Source of the DNA: SLFT01 sp964493075
Lineage (GTDB): Bacteria > Hydrogenedentota > Hydrogenedentia > Hydrogenedentales > CAITNO01
DNA: 22,058 nt
Assembly (NCBI GenBank): GCA_964493075.1
Contig: CAZBNU010000052.1
Location: 1 to 22,058 of the forward strand
Direction of reading: 5' to 3'
Of the stretch, positions 15,226 to 22,058 are shown piece after piece; the first letter of the stretch is position 1, and each line of letters opens with the position of its first letter. The position numbers were made by a program, and so were the translations under genes. The notes beneath the pieces are model-generated. The model ran no database searches. It saw nothing but the letters and a program-made list of their open reading frames with translations, and was not told the origin of the DNA.

Positions 15226-15875
15226 ACGGTTTGTTTATCACTATCGAGGGCATTGAGGGTTGTGGAAAATCCACACAAATCAAATTGCTCGCCGAATATC
15301 TGCGGGAGAAAGGCTATCCCGTCGTGGTCACCCGTGAACCGGGCGGCACCCCTCTGGCGGAGCGGATACGTGGGTTGCTGATGGAAAACAACGAAGAACC
15401 GGTGGCGTCTCTCACGGAATTGTTGCTGTACGAGGCAGCCCGCGCACAGCACGTCAACCGCGTTATCCTGCCGGCACTTGCCCGTGGGGAGATTGTATTG
15501 TGTGACCGCTACGCCGATTCAACGTCGGCATACCAGGGCGCAGGACGGCAACTCTCCGACGATTTTATTGAACTGTTGAACCGGCTTGCGGCTGGCGCTG
15601 CATGGCCTGATCGCACCTTCATCCTTGACATGGCTGCCGAAGAGGGCTTGCGGCGCGCCCGTGCCCGTGGTAGTGATGATCGCATGATGGCGGAAACATT
15701 GGAGTTTCACCGCCGTATTCGCGACGAGTTTCTGGCCCTGGCACAGCGGGACGCCGGAAGAATCTCTGTGGTGGATGCTGTTGGCGCCATAGACGAGGTG
15801 CAACAGGACCTGCGAAGCCATGTTGACAGAATACCGCATCTCCGGAAAATGTGTAAACGTAAGGGTACCCAATAG
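15222..15875 (+). CDS. tmk: Thymidylate kinase
   Basis: A 217-residue dTMP kinase that makes dTDP for DNA synthesis. The P-loop GIEGCGKST is at 10-18, then TREPGGTPLAE, and CDRYADSTSAYQGAGRQ with the DRY/substrate segment. The LID region is RARARGSDDRM. The basic tail beyond about residue 200 (HLRKMCKRKGTQ) is longer than usual. It overlaps tyrA by four bases and holB starts four bases after it. The tmk-holB-ricT order is conserved in many bacteria. Confidence 0.95.
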   Translation: MNGLFITIEGIEGCGKSTQIKLLAEYLREKGYPVVVTREPGGTPLAERIRGLLMENNEEPVASLTELLLYEAARAQHVNRVILPALARGEIVLCDRYADSTSAYQGAGRQLSDDFIELLNRLAAGAAWPDRTFILDMAAEEGLRRARARGSDDRMMAETLEFHRRIRDEFLALAQRDAGRISVVDAVGAIDEVQQDLRSHVDRIPHLRKMCKRKGTQ

Positions 15876-15879
15876 CGTC

Positions 15880-16965
15880 ATGAGTTTTGGACAGGTAAAA
15901 GATCAGAAAGTAGCCATACATCTGCTGCAGGGTATTGTGCGACAGCAGCGCGTGCCCAGCGGACTGCTTTTCTGCGGGCCTTACGGCGTGGGCAAGCGCA
16001 TGGCGGCTTTTGAATTTGCCAAGGCGGTGAACTGTCTTGAGCGTAAAGATGACGCCTGTGATACCTGTCTTGCCTGCCGCAAGGCCATGCACGGGAACCA
16101 TGCCGATATTACGGTGGTAAAGCCAGTAAGCAAAACCCGCATTATCAAGGTGGAACAGATTGAAACGGTGATAGAAACGTCCATGTACCGGCCCGTGGAA
16201 GGCGGCAAACGCCTTTTCATCATTGAAGATGCGGAACGTATGAACGAGACGGCGCAAAATCATTTTCTGAAAACACTGGAGGAGCCGCCAAGCCAGACCA
16301 TGTTTATTCTGCTGACGGAATGGCCGCGCCGCCTGCTGCCGACCATCCGATCCCGCTGTCAGACCATACGCTTTGGTTCGCTTCGTCTCACCACGGTTGC
16401 AGAAATGGTGCAACAGGAATACAAGTTTGACGAAGAACATGCCTACGCGATTGCGGCCCTTTCCCGGGGCAGTGTTTCCCGGGCGCGGGACCTCGTCAAT
16501 AAGGAACGTCGTACCATTGTGCTCGATATTGTGCATCGCCTTGCTATTGGCGAAGACCCGCTTCTGGTAAGCGAAGAATTTGCCGCCCATATCCAGAAAG
16601 CCGAAAAGGCCATTGAGCAGGGGGTAAAGACTGAAGCAAAGCAGGAAGCCAAGACCGATCCTGATGGCGATGCCGAGGCCGAAAAGGAAGCGCTGGAAGC
16701 GCTGGTGGCTGGGCTGGTGCGCGCTGAACTGTTTGAGTACCTCGTGCTCTTCGATGCCTGGTACCGCGATGAACTGGTTTACGGACTGTCCCAGGATACG
16801 CAACTTATTTATAACCGGGACTATTTAAGTAAATTTAAATTGGACGTGGATGCCCAAAAACATACAGCGAAAATTGCAGCCATTGTGGATGCGTGGAAGT
16901 ATATTGAACGCAACTTGAAGCCGGCCCGCGTCTTTCGCGATTTATTCTTCACCTTTGCAGCCTGA
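15880..16965 (+). CDS. holB: DNA polymerase III delta' subunit (clamp loader)
   Basis: A 361-residue AAA+ clamp-loader subunit. From the ATG at 15880 the Walker A-like loop is GPYGVGKR (33-40), degenerate in the last position as common in delta'. The zinc-type cysteines are C52, C60, C63 and C66 in NCLERKDDACDTCLAC, Walker B is IIEDAERM, TLEEPP follows, and the SRC motif is at 158-160 (IRSRC), which carries the arginine finger for the neighbouring subunit. The frame is open to 15820, but MSFGQVKDQKVAIHLL is the family start and that codon is the natural one. A Lys/Glu/Asp-rich stretch at about 235-275 looks like an inserted flexible linker. It follows tmk by four bases and precedes ricT. Confidence 0.92.
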   Translation: MSFGQVKDQKVAIHLLQGIVRQQRVPSGLLFCGPYGVGKRMAAFEFAKAVNCLERKDDACDTCLACRKAMHGNHADITVVKPVSKTRIIKVEQIETVIETSMYRPVEGGKRLFIIEDAERMNETAQNHFLKTLEEPPSQTMFILLTEWPRRLLPTIRSRCQTIRFGSLRLTTVAEMVQQEYKFDEEHAYAIAALSRGSVSRARDLVNKERRTIVLDIVHRLAIGEDPLLVSEEFAAHIQKAEKAIEQGVKTEAKQEAKTDPDGDAEAEKEALEALVAGLVRAELFEYLVLFDAWYRDELVYGLSQDTQLIYNRDYLSKFKLDVDAQKHTAKIAAIVDAWKYIERNLKPARVFRDLFFTFAA

Positions 16966-17013
16966 AAGGGATGTGGCGGTAAAAAACTAACGTATAGTAT
17001 GGAGCGCCTCTAA

Positions 17014-17877
17014 ATGAATATAGCCCGAATACGATTGAGAAAGCCGCGCAGGGTTCTCTCGTTTCTTTGTGAAGACATGGCCCTCGATCGCGACGACACC
17101 TGCATTGTTGAAAGCGATCAGGGAATGGAATGGGGGACCTGCATATTGCCGCCGGAACCCTGTTCCCAGCAAATCGCAGACAAAATATCCATGCGCGTCA
17201 TCCGCAAGGCTACCAAGGCGGATGCCGACTCTTTTCAGGTACTCGAACAGGAAGAACGCAAGGCGCAGAAGGTGTGCCAGGAGCACATTGACAAGCGCGC
17301 CCTTCCCATGAATCTGGTGGATACCGAGTTCACCTTCGACCGCCACAAAATCACCTTTTTCTTCACCGCAGAAAACAGGGTGGATTTCCGGGAACTGGTG
17401 CGTGACCTCGCAAGGGAACTGCACAGCCGCATCGAGTTGCGCCATATTCAGGTGCGCGACCGGTCAAAGGTCATCGGGGGGTTGGGATGTTGCGGGCGTG
17501 TCCTGTGTTGCACCAGCTGGCTCGATGAATTTGTGCCCATTTCCATGCGTATGGCCAAGTGCCAGAATCTGTCGTTAAATCCCGGAAAAATAAGCGGACA
17601 GTGTGGCAGGCTCCTGTGCTGTCTTAATTACGAAAATGAAGTCTATGAAAAGGGGGAGATGGGGCAGGCAAGACCAGCGCCCCAGGCGGATGCTCCCTAC
17701 AATGAAAAAGAACTTGCGACGATGGACGATGACAACCGTAGGCCTGCACGGCAGAAGAAAATAGTGGTGGCAGCGCCGGAACCTGCGCCGCAGGAGGATG
17801 CCGCCGAATCTGCCCAGGCGCCCAAGGGCAAGCGCAAAAAACGCAAAAAGAAACGCGGCAAGGGAAATGCCTCGTGA
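17014..17877 (+). CDS. ricT: PSP1-domain protein RicT (YaaT)
   Basis: A 287-residue PSP1-domain protein. The domain core includes HKITFFFTAENRVDFRELVRDL-like residues, then GLGCCGRVLCC and CGRLLCCLNYENEVY, cysteine clusters that in Bacillus RicT take part in binding [4Fe-4S] clusters with RicA and RicF for RNA processing. Partners RicA/RicF are not in the window. After the PSP1 domain there is an Ala/Pro/Glu-rich segment and a very basic tail, PKGKRKKRKKKRGKGNAS, which could bind nucleic acid. GGAG at 17001-17004 precedes the ATG. The position after holB matches the Bacillus order. Family secure; function by homology. Confidence 0.9.
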   Translation: MNIARIRLRKPRRVLSFLCEDMALDRDDTCIVESDQGMEWGTCILPPEPCSQQIADKISMRVIRKATKADADSFQVLEQEERKAQKVCQEHIDKRALPMNLVDTEFTFDRHKITFFFTAENRVDFRELVRDLARELHSRIELRHIQVRDRSKVIGGLGCCGRVLCCTSWLDEFVPISMRMAKCQNLSLNPGKISGQCGRLLCCLNYENEVYEKGEMGQARPAPQADAPYNEKELATMDDDNRRPARQKKIVVAAPEPAPQEDAAESAQAPKGKRKKRKKKRGKGNAS

Positions 17878-18644
17878 TGCCCTGTGTGGACACCCATTGT
17901 CATCTGCAGTCGGAAAAGTTTGATCAAGATAGGGGAGAGGTGTTGCAGCATGCCCGGGAATGCCTCCAATGGATCGTGGTGGTAGGGGACGACCTGGAAA
18001 GCAGCCGCGCCGCCTGTGAACTCGCCGGTGAGAAGGTCTATGCGGTCGTCGGATTCCATCCTTACAATGCCGCCCAGCTGAACGACCAGACCGAAGGGGA
18101 ACTCCGGAAATTGGCCGCGCACCCGCATACAGTGGGCATCGGCGAGATGGGGCTGGATTATTTCAATGAATTTTGTCCACGCGCCCTGCAACAGCCTGCT
18201 TTTGAACGGCAGATTGCCCTCGCCGTGGAACTGGACATGCCGGTCGTCATTCACTGCCGTGCTGCTGAGGCAGATACCCTTGCGATCCTGAAGCCCTACG
18301 CGGGACAGCTGAAATCCTGCATCATGCACTGTTTTGGTGGCGATGCAAACTTCGCCGCACAATGTCTGGAACTGGGCTGCTACATCTCCTTCGCCGGCAA
18401 CGTCACCTATCCCAAGGCGGAAACACTGCGAGATGCCGCACAGGTAGTGCCGCTGGACCGCTTGCTCGTCGAGACGGATGCGCCCTATCTCGCCCCCCAA
18501 AGCCATCGGGGAAAACGGTGTGAACCCGCCCATGTGCTTCATACGTTGGAATTTATTGCAGAATTGCGGGGAATGTACCGCCACGAACTCGGCGCGCAAG
18601 TCGTTCAAAACGGCTGTAAGGCATTCCATATCGTGAACCCATAA
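17877..18644 (+). CDS. tatD: TatD-family metal-dependent hydrolase/DNase
   Basis: A TatD-type amidohydrolase-fold metal enzyme, likely a DNA 3'-exonuclease or D-aminoacyl-tRNA deacylase-like hydrolase in the cytoplasm. Metal ligands are visible in order: HCH after MPCVDT, E in GIGEMGLDY, H in VVIHCRA, H in MHCFGG and D in VETDAPYL. Two starts are possible: GTG 17874, or ATG 17877, which overlaps the ricT TGA by one base and is preferred. It ends the infC-to-tatD unit. Reaction not certain, family very secure. Confidence 0.93.
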   Translation: MPCVDTHCHLQSEKFDQDRGEVLQHARECLQWIVVVGDDLESSRAACELAGEKVYAVVGFHPYNAAQLNDQTEGELRKLAAHPHTVGIGEMGLDYFNEFCPRALQQPAFERQIALAVELDMPVVIHCRAAEADTLAILKPYAGQLKSCIMHCFGGDANFAAQCLELGCYISFAGNVTYPKAETLRDAAQVVPLDRLLVETDAPYLAPQSHRGKRCEPAHVLHTLEFIAELRGMYRHELGAQVVQNGCKAFHIVNP

Positions 18645-19122
18645 AATCCGTAACTGGTTATCCGAATGGCGAAATGCCGAGCTTTTTCTGTAGCCTGCGT
18701 TTGCATCTATAGATTGCTTTCTTGGTCATCCCTCTGGGATGAATTTCTCGTGACCTGGGGTATTTCTGTGTCCCTTATGTCCCTTCCGTCCCTTATGTCC
18801 CTTATGGCACATAACAAACTCACAAAAAATTACCCAACAGTAGATACTCTGCCTGTTTCATTCCAAACGGTAGGACTTTCCACAGGGCGCCAGGCGTAAT
18901 ACTACAGAAATTCCTTTGAAGACGACTATAATTCATAGATTCTCGCTTTTGGCAAGAAGATTGCTCACTAAAAACAAAATGGTCGTCATAAAGAAGCCGC
19001 TCTACTGCATGTACTTTTAACGATAGGAAAGGAGGTCTGACAATATCAAACGTCGCGCATGCGGTCTGAACGCGATACCCCCCATAATAAGGAAGAGGTC
19101 AAAAAAACAAGGAGAATATTGT
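18645..19122 (+). other. Gene-free stretch between tatD and the porin
   Basis: No convincing gene is seen. It holds a seven-bp hairpin at 18726-18742 (TCATCCC/GGGATGA, no T-run), a 9-bp tandem repeat at 18770-18805 and a TATAAT at 18927-18932 that could serve the porin, although no good -35 was found. An AGGAGG at 19029-19034 has no start codon at a suitable distance. The porin's own AGGAG precedes its ATG at 19123. Confidence 0.6.
18770..18805. repeat. Four tandem 9-bp repeats (GTCCCTTAT type)
   Basis: Four units of nine bases starting at 18770, 18779, 18788 and 18797. Three are GTCCCTTAT and one is GTCCCTTCC. It is a short minisatellite in the gene-free stretch before the porin gene; the copy number could vary between strains. 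Confidence 0.85.
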
Positions 19123-20442
19123 ATGAGCAGCAAGACTATGGTTGCTATGCTGGCGCTGGTACTGGTCGCCGGTGTTGGCTATGCAGAATTACAGAATGTG
19201 GAAGTAGGCGGATCAATACGCATCCGCGGCAGTTACTACGACATGGACAGCCTGGGCGACACGAGCTGGATCGAACAGCGCACCCGCCTCAGCGTGAAAG
19301 CGGACTTCACCAGTGATGTGTCCGCCTTTATCGAACTTGACTACTACGACAACTGGGGCGAAGATTTTCGTTCCCTCTATCTGACCGGCGCCGATTTTCG
19401 CGGCGGCGGTGGCAACGATGTAGACCTCTATCAGGGCTATATTGAAGCCGCCAACATGTGGGGCACCCCCCTGTCCATGCGGGTTGGCCGTCAGGAACTC
19501 AGTTTCGGCAGTGAATGGCTGGTGGGCGTGAACAACGCCGCCGCCCTGTTCACCGGCCTGTCCTTTGATGCGCTGCGGCTGACCTATGCCGTAGATACCT
19601 TTACCGTGGATGCCGTCGCCGCGAAGCTGGTGGAAACCCTCGGCGATTTCGGCGATGACGACACCGACTTCTATGCCCTCTACTTCAGCTACCTCGGCAT
19701 TGAAGAAGTTACCCTCGACGCTTACTGGATGTTCCTCCGTGATGACGGCGTCGCCCTGGGCGATGATGTGGACATCCATACCTTTGGCCTTCGCGGAGCA
19801 GGAACCATTGGCGCATTCGATTTCGAACTGGAAGCAGCCTACCAACTGGGCGAAGTTGACGGACGTCCCTCCGCATGCCCCGCTGGCTTTGGTGAAGCCG
19901 ACATTGACTACGACGCCTTCGCCGTGAATGCGGAACTCGGCTATACCTTCGACATGGCATGGCAGCCCCGTGTCTTCGGACGCTTCGCCTGGTTTGAAGG
20001 CGGCGACGACGACACCAGCGCCTGGAGCAATGACCGCGACCTGCCCTTCAACCGTCTGTTCTCCAACTGGGAATACACGGAATTCTGGGCCAATACCGAC
20101 GAATCCAACCTGCTCTATTACGCCCTCGGTGTAGGCGTTACCCCCACAGAAGCGCTCGAACTGCTCCTTGTCGCCGCCTACTTCGAGGCCGACGAGACAG
20201 CCCCCGACATGGGATGGTGGTTCTGGCGTGACAGTGCCGACGATTCCCTCGGACTTGAGGTTGGCCTCTATGCCGACTACCACTACAGCGAAGACCTGGT
20301 CTTCCGTGCCGGCTACGCCCACTTCTTTGGCGACGACGGCCTTGAACGCAACAACTTCGTGCTGAACGGTCTCGCAGCCCTTGGCGGTGATGAAGACGAC
20401 GACTATGACTACCTGTTCATAGAGACCGAACTTTGTTTCTAG
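19123..20442 (+). CDS. Outer-membrane porin, alginate-export-type beta barrel
   Basis: A 439-residue exported beta-barrel protein. Residues 1-21 form a signal peptide (VAMLALVLVAGVGYA) and the mature part begins ELQNVEVGG. Alternating hydrophobic strands and loops rich in D/G/N run throughout, and the chain ends in phenylalanine (FIETELCF), the usual signal for barrel assembly. GRQELSFGSEWLVG at about residues 122-136 resembles the alginate-export family. Its acidic composition suggests a cation-tolerant or sugar-oligomer channel, but substrate is unknown. AGGAG precedes the ATG at 19123. It appears monocistronic, closed by a strong terminator. The C-terminal Cys (ELCF) is unusual. Confidence 0.85.
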   Translation: MSSKTMVAMLALVLVAGVGYAELQNVEVGGSIRIRGSYYDMDSLGDTSWIEQRTRLSVKADFTSDVSAFIELDYYDNWGEDFRSLYLTGADFRGGGGNDVDLYQGYIEAANMWGTPLSMRVGRQELSFGSEWLVGVNNAAALFTGLSFDALRLTYAVDTFTVDAVAAKLVETLGDFGDDDTDFYALYFSYLGIEEVTLDAYWMFLRDDGVALGDDVDIHTFGLRGAGTIGAFDFELEAAYQLGEVDGRPSACPAGFGEADIDYDAFAVNAELGYTFDMAWQPRVFGRFAWFEGGDDDTSAWSNDRDLPFNRLFSNWEYTEFWANTDESNLLYYALGVGVTPTEALELLLVAAYFEADETAPDMGWWFWRDSADDSLGLEVGLYADYHYSEDLVFRAGYAHFFGDDGLERNNFVLNGLAALGGDEDDDYDYLFIETELCF

Positions 20443-20477
20443 CGCGGCCTGCAAAGGACGCGCGCTTCCCGACGCGG

Positions 20478-20510
20478 CCCCCGGCGTTTCCAACAGCGCC
20501 GGGGGTTCTT
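20478..20510 (+). terminator. Intrinsic terminator of the porin gene
   Basis: CCCCCGGCG (20478-20486) pairs perfectly with CGCCGGGGG (20497-20505) around a ten-base loop, followed by TTCTT and a further AT stretch. It lies 36 bases after the porin stop. Confidence 0.85.
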
Positions 20511-20605
20511 GCATTTTAGCAGTGAATAAGAATCATTCCTATTTATAGTTCATTGTAGGCTGGGTGAAGCGGAGCGGAACCCACCTCTGATGCTTCCCGA
20601 CGCGG

Positions 20606-20638
20606 CCCCCGGTGTTTCCAACAGCGCCGGGGGTTCTT
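20606..20638 (+). terminator. Duplicated terminator copy
   Basis: The second copy of the porin terminator: CCCCCGGTG (20606-20614) pairs with CGCCGGGGG (20625-20633), one G-U pair, then TTCTT. It lies inside the tandem duplication and has no gene of its own in front, so it is a duplication product or a backup terminator. Confidence 0.75.
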
Positions 20639-20712
20639 GCATTGTTTACAAGCCATGAACGTAATAATGGTGCAATGTAGGCTGGGTGAAGCGGAGCGGA
20701 ACCCACCTTTGA

Positions 20713-21053
20713 TGCTATGGCGACCGGCTGCGGCAGGTCACCTCCAGTTTCCCCGGCGAGACCGCCACCAGTCCCGTCTACGAATACGCCGTCGGTGGCA
20801 GGAATGCCACCGCTCCGTTGACGTTTATGTTGGCGATGACCCCGATGTGTGGTATGATGTGTATGTGCAGTTGGACGACGATGCAGTAGTGGTGTATGCC
20901 GGAGAACGAGGGCAGGCGATGACGAAGATTGTGGATACAACGACGGATGTGACCAGCTCCACCGACCGTATTCAGTTTACGGTGGAGAATCTGGGCGCAA
21001 ACGGTTCGCAGTTCCTCTTTGACGACATCAAGGTGATGACCCGCGAACTCCTA
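20713..21053 (+). pseudogene. Frame-shifted remnants of an RHS/YD-repeat-like protein
   Basis: Two coding-looking fragments lie in different frames. The first (from 20713, one frame) reads YGDRLRQVTSSFPGE followed by SPVYEYAVGG, which resembles an RHS/YD repeat; a stop lies just upstream at 20710-20712. From about 20815 a different frame reads VDVYVGDDPDVWYDVYVQLD and later ENLGANGSQFLFDDIKV, the end of a beta-sandwich, LamG/carbohydrate-binding-like domain. There is no start, and the junction needs a frameshift or deletion. The second fragment runs into the methyltransferase gene start. RHS assignment is moderate; the frame disruption is directly visible. Confidence 0.6.
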
Positions 21054-21094
21054 GCTATTTACTGTCCCCGGAACTCCAGAAATCGTAACCGAGT

Positions 21095-21727
21095 ATGAGC
21101 CTGGTAAAGTCAAAAAAAAGAGTCGCCGACCACGGGGAGGTGTTCACCCCCGCGTGGATGGTGGAGGCTATGCTCGACCTGGTGAAGGGCGAGACTGAGC
21201 GCATTGATTCGCGCTTCCTGGAACCGGCGTGTGGGGATGGCAACTTCCTCGTGCAGGTGCTCCGACGCAAACTGGCCGCCGTAGAGTTGAAATACGGCAA
21301 GTACGATTTCGAGCAGCAGCACTACGCGATGCTCGCCGTCATGTGCATTTACGGCATCGAACTGCTGGCCGACAACATCGCCGAGTGCCGCGACAACTTG
21401 CTGGCGATCTTTGCGGAGTACTTGAAACTTGCTCCGTCGGACGACCTCTATCGCGCCGCGTTCTACGTGCTGTCGCAAAACCTCGTCCACGGCGACGCAC
21501 TGAAGATGCGAACCCACGACGACCACGCGATCACCTTCGCCGAGTGGGGATACCTCGGCAAGGGTAAGTTCAAGCGGCGTGACTTCCGCCTAGACAATCT
21601 CACCATGTCGTCAGAGCCACTCTTTGCATGGTCGGGCAAGGAGAAGATATTCACTCCGGCCAAAGATGATTATCCGCCATTGACAATCCGTGACCTGGCC
21701 GCCCTTGCGCCGGAGGTCATCGTATGA
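21095..21727 (+). CDS. DNA methyltransferase-like subunit, SAM motif present, no NPPY seen
   Basis: A 210-residue protein of a DNA methyltransferase (restriction or defence) module. GEVFTPAWMVEAMLDLV (14-30) is the usual N-terminal element of N6-adenine methylases, EPACGDGNFLVQVL (43-56) is SAM motif I, IYGIELL (85-91) motif II and NLVHGDALKM (129-138) motif III-like. No [ND]PP[YF] catalytic motif is visible. The ATG at 21095 has a weak ribosome site. It overlaps the next gene by four bases (ATGA), so the two products are probably made together. Possibly a regulatory or specificity partner, or a half-enzyme completed by the next protein. Downstream nuclease or helicase genes are out of view. 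Confidence 0.82.
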   Translation: MSLVKSKKRVADHGEVFTPAWMVEAMLDLVKGETERIDSRFLEPACGDGNFLVQVLRRKLAAVELKYGKYDFEQQHYAMLAVMCIYGIELLADNIAECRDNLLAIFAEYLKLAPSDDLYRAAFYVLSQNLVHGDALKMRTHDDHAITFAEWGYLGKGKFKRRDFRLDNLTMSSEPLFAWSGKEKIFTPAKDDYPPLTIRDLAALAPEVIV

Positions 21728-22058
21728 TTGAACAGGCCATCTTCACATTGCGCGGGCGCAACCCGGACGTGCTGACCTGCATCGCGAACCTATCCAATGA
21801 CGAGGTCTTCACGCCGCCGGAGTTCGCGAATCGAATGCTGGACACGCTGGCCGAGGCCTGGGCCGCCAACAACAATGGCGCCGACATCTGGGCGGACAAG
21901 ACGGTGAAGTTCCTCGACCCCTGCACGAAATCCGGCATCTTCCTGCGTGAGATCACCAGCCGCCTCACCAAGGGGCTGGAGAACGAGATTCCGAATCTGG
22001 AAAAGCGGGTGAATCACATCCTCACGAAGCAGGTGTTCGGCATCGGCATCACGCAAAT
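21724..22058 (+). CDS. Eco57I-type/N6 DNA methylase, N-terminal 111 residues (3' end outside window)
   Basis: The frame starts ATG at 21724, overlapping the previous stop, and is still open at the window edge. DEVFTPPEFANRMLDTL (26-42) repeats the N-terminal element seen in the previous gene, and FLDPCTKSGIFLREI (63-77) is another SAM motif I with the KSG variant seen in Eco57I-like restriction-methylation enzymes. VFGIGIT near the end is the start of motif II. The catalytic motif would lie beyond the window. Large members of this group fuse methylation with restriction. Full length and nuclease content are unseen. Confidence 0.8.
   Translation, partial: MIEQAIFTLRGRNPDVLTCIANLSNDEVFTPPEFANRMLDTLAEAWAANNNGADIWADKTVKFLDPCTKSGIFLREITSRLTKGLENEIPNLEKRVNHILTKQVFGIGITQ

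Larger units (their letters stand above)
20464..20715 (+). repeat. Partial tandem duplication of terminator plus GGTGAAGCG-type arm
   Basis: A block starting GCTTCCCGACGCGG occurs at 20464 and again at 20592 (offset 128). A second block starting TGTAGGCTGGGTGAAGCG occurs at 20554 and again at 20676 (offset 122). The two copies differ at a few bases. The arm is a diverged relative of the one in the palindrome at 7416-7502. The duplicated unit ends right before the RHS-like fragment. Confidence 0.85.

Noticed and set aside
15619..16803. 394-residue minus-strand open frame opposite tmk and holB
   Set aside because: It covers two secure genes and shows no domain of its own.
18666..18899. 77-residue frame after tatD
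   Set aside because: It has no ribosome site, and much of its sequence is the 9-bp tandem repeat (SLMSLPSLMSL).
19029..19034. Strong AGGAGG before the porin
   Set aside because: No ATG, GTG or TTG lies 5-12 bases downstream with an open frame, so no gene is called.
19213..20514. 433-residue minus-strand open frame opposite the porin
   Set aside because: Its composition (V/G/E-rich) mirrors the porin codons; the plus-strand frame has a signal peptide, terminal Phe and a terminator.
1..22058. CRISPR arrays, tRNA or rRNA genes
   Set aside because: No regularly spaced direct repeats, cloverleaf or rRNA-like sequence was seen by reading; a tRNAscan or Infernal run was not possible.

Overview
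The window reads as a chromosomal segment of a Gram-negative-type bacterium. An outer-membrane beta-barrel protein, a Tat-exported oxidoreductase and an exported PQQ-like beta-propeller point that way. The accessory gene mix (a uroporphyrinogen-decarboxylase-family protein, a Gfo/Idh/MocA protein with a Tat signal, an FGGY kinase, an RHS remnant) and the CobA-HemD fusion recall Planctomycetes/PVC-like or Hydrogenedentes-like genomes. This is inference from gene content only; no rRNA or other decisive marker is present.

Layout. 1-1903 (+): the 3' end of an Fe-S APS/PAPS reductase gene (cysH), a palindromic repeat, then a CobA-HemD fusion; together they suggest assimilatory sulfate reduction and the siroheme it needs. 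1925-2752 (-): an AF2212-like antitoxin and PIN toxin, followed by an unlisted 56-residue two-helix membrane protein, all behind one extended -10 promoter. 2800-9054 (-): a catabolic block of FGGY sugar/polyol kinase, UroD-family protein, FAD-dependent glycerol-3-phosphate-type dehydrogenase and Tat-exported Gfo/Idh/MocA protein, broken by two palindromic elements. 9316-11888 (+): an anchored beta-propeller protein and an anchored helical-repeat protein.

11975-18644 (+) is the conserved core. A strong promoter and a long leader with an intrinsic terminator precede infC, which appears to start at AUC. rpmI and rplT follow, then hisA, tyrA, tmk, holB, ricT and tatD. Most junctions overlap or are a few bases apart, which suggests one long, translationally coupled transcription unit. 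It joins translation initiation and ribosome assembly to His/Tyr synthesis, dTTP synthesis, the clamp loader, and RNA-related and nuclease functions.

18645-20510 is a gene-free stretch and then an outer-membrane porin with a strong terminator. 20464-21098 is a damaged region: the terminator and a palindromic-family repeat arm are tandemly duplicated, followed by frame-shifted fragments of an RHS-like protein. 21095 to the end opens a two-gene DNA methyltransferase (restriction-modification or defence) module cut by the window edge. In it, a 210-residue protein carries the SAM-binding motif but no visible catalytic NPPY, and it overlaps a second, probably large methylase.

Points most worth a second look are the infC leader and rpmI operator structures, the split methyltransferase module at a scarred boundary, the three-gene toxin-antitoxin-membrane-protein unit, and the FGGY/UroD/GlpD cluster with no obvious substrate.
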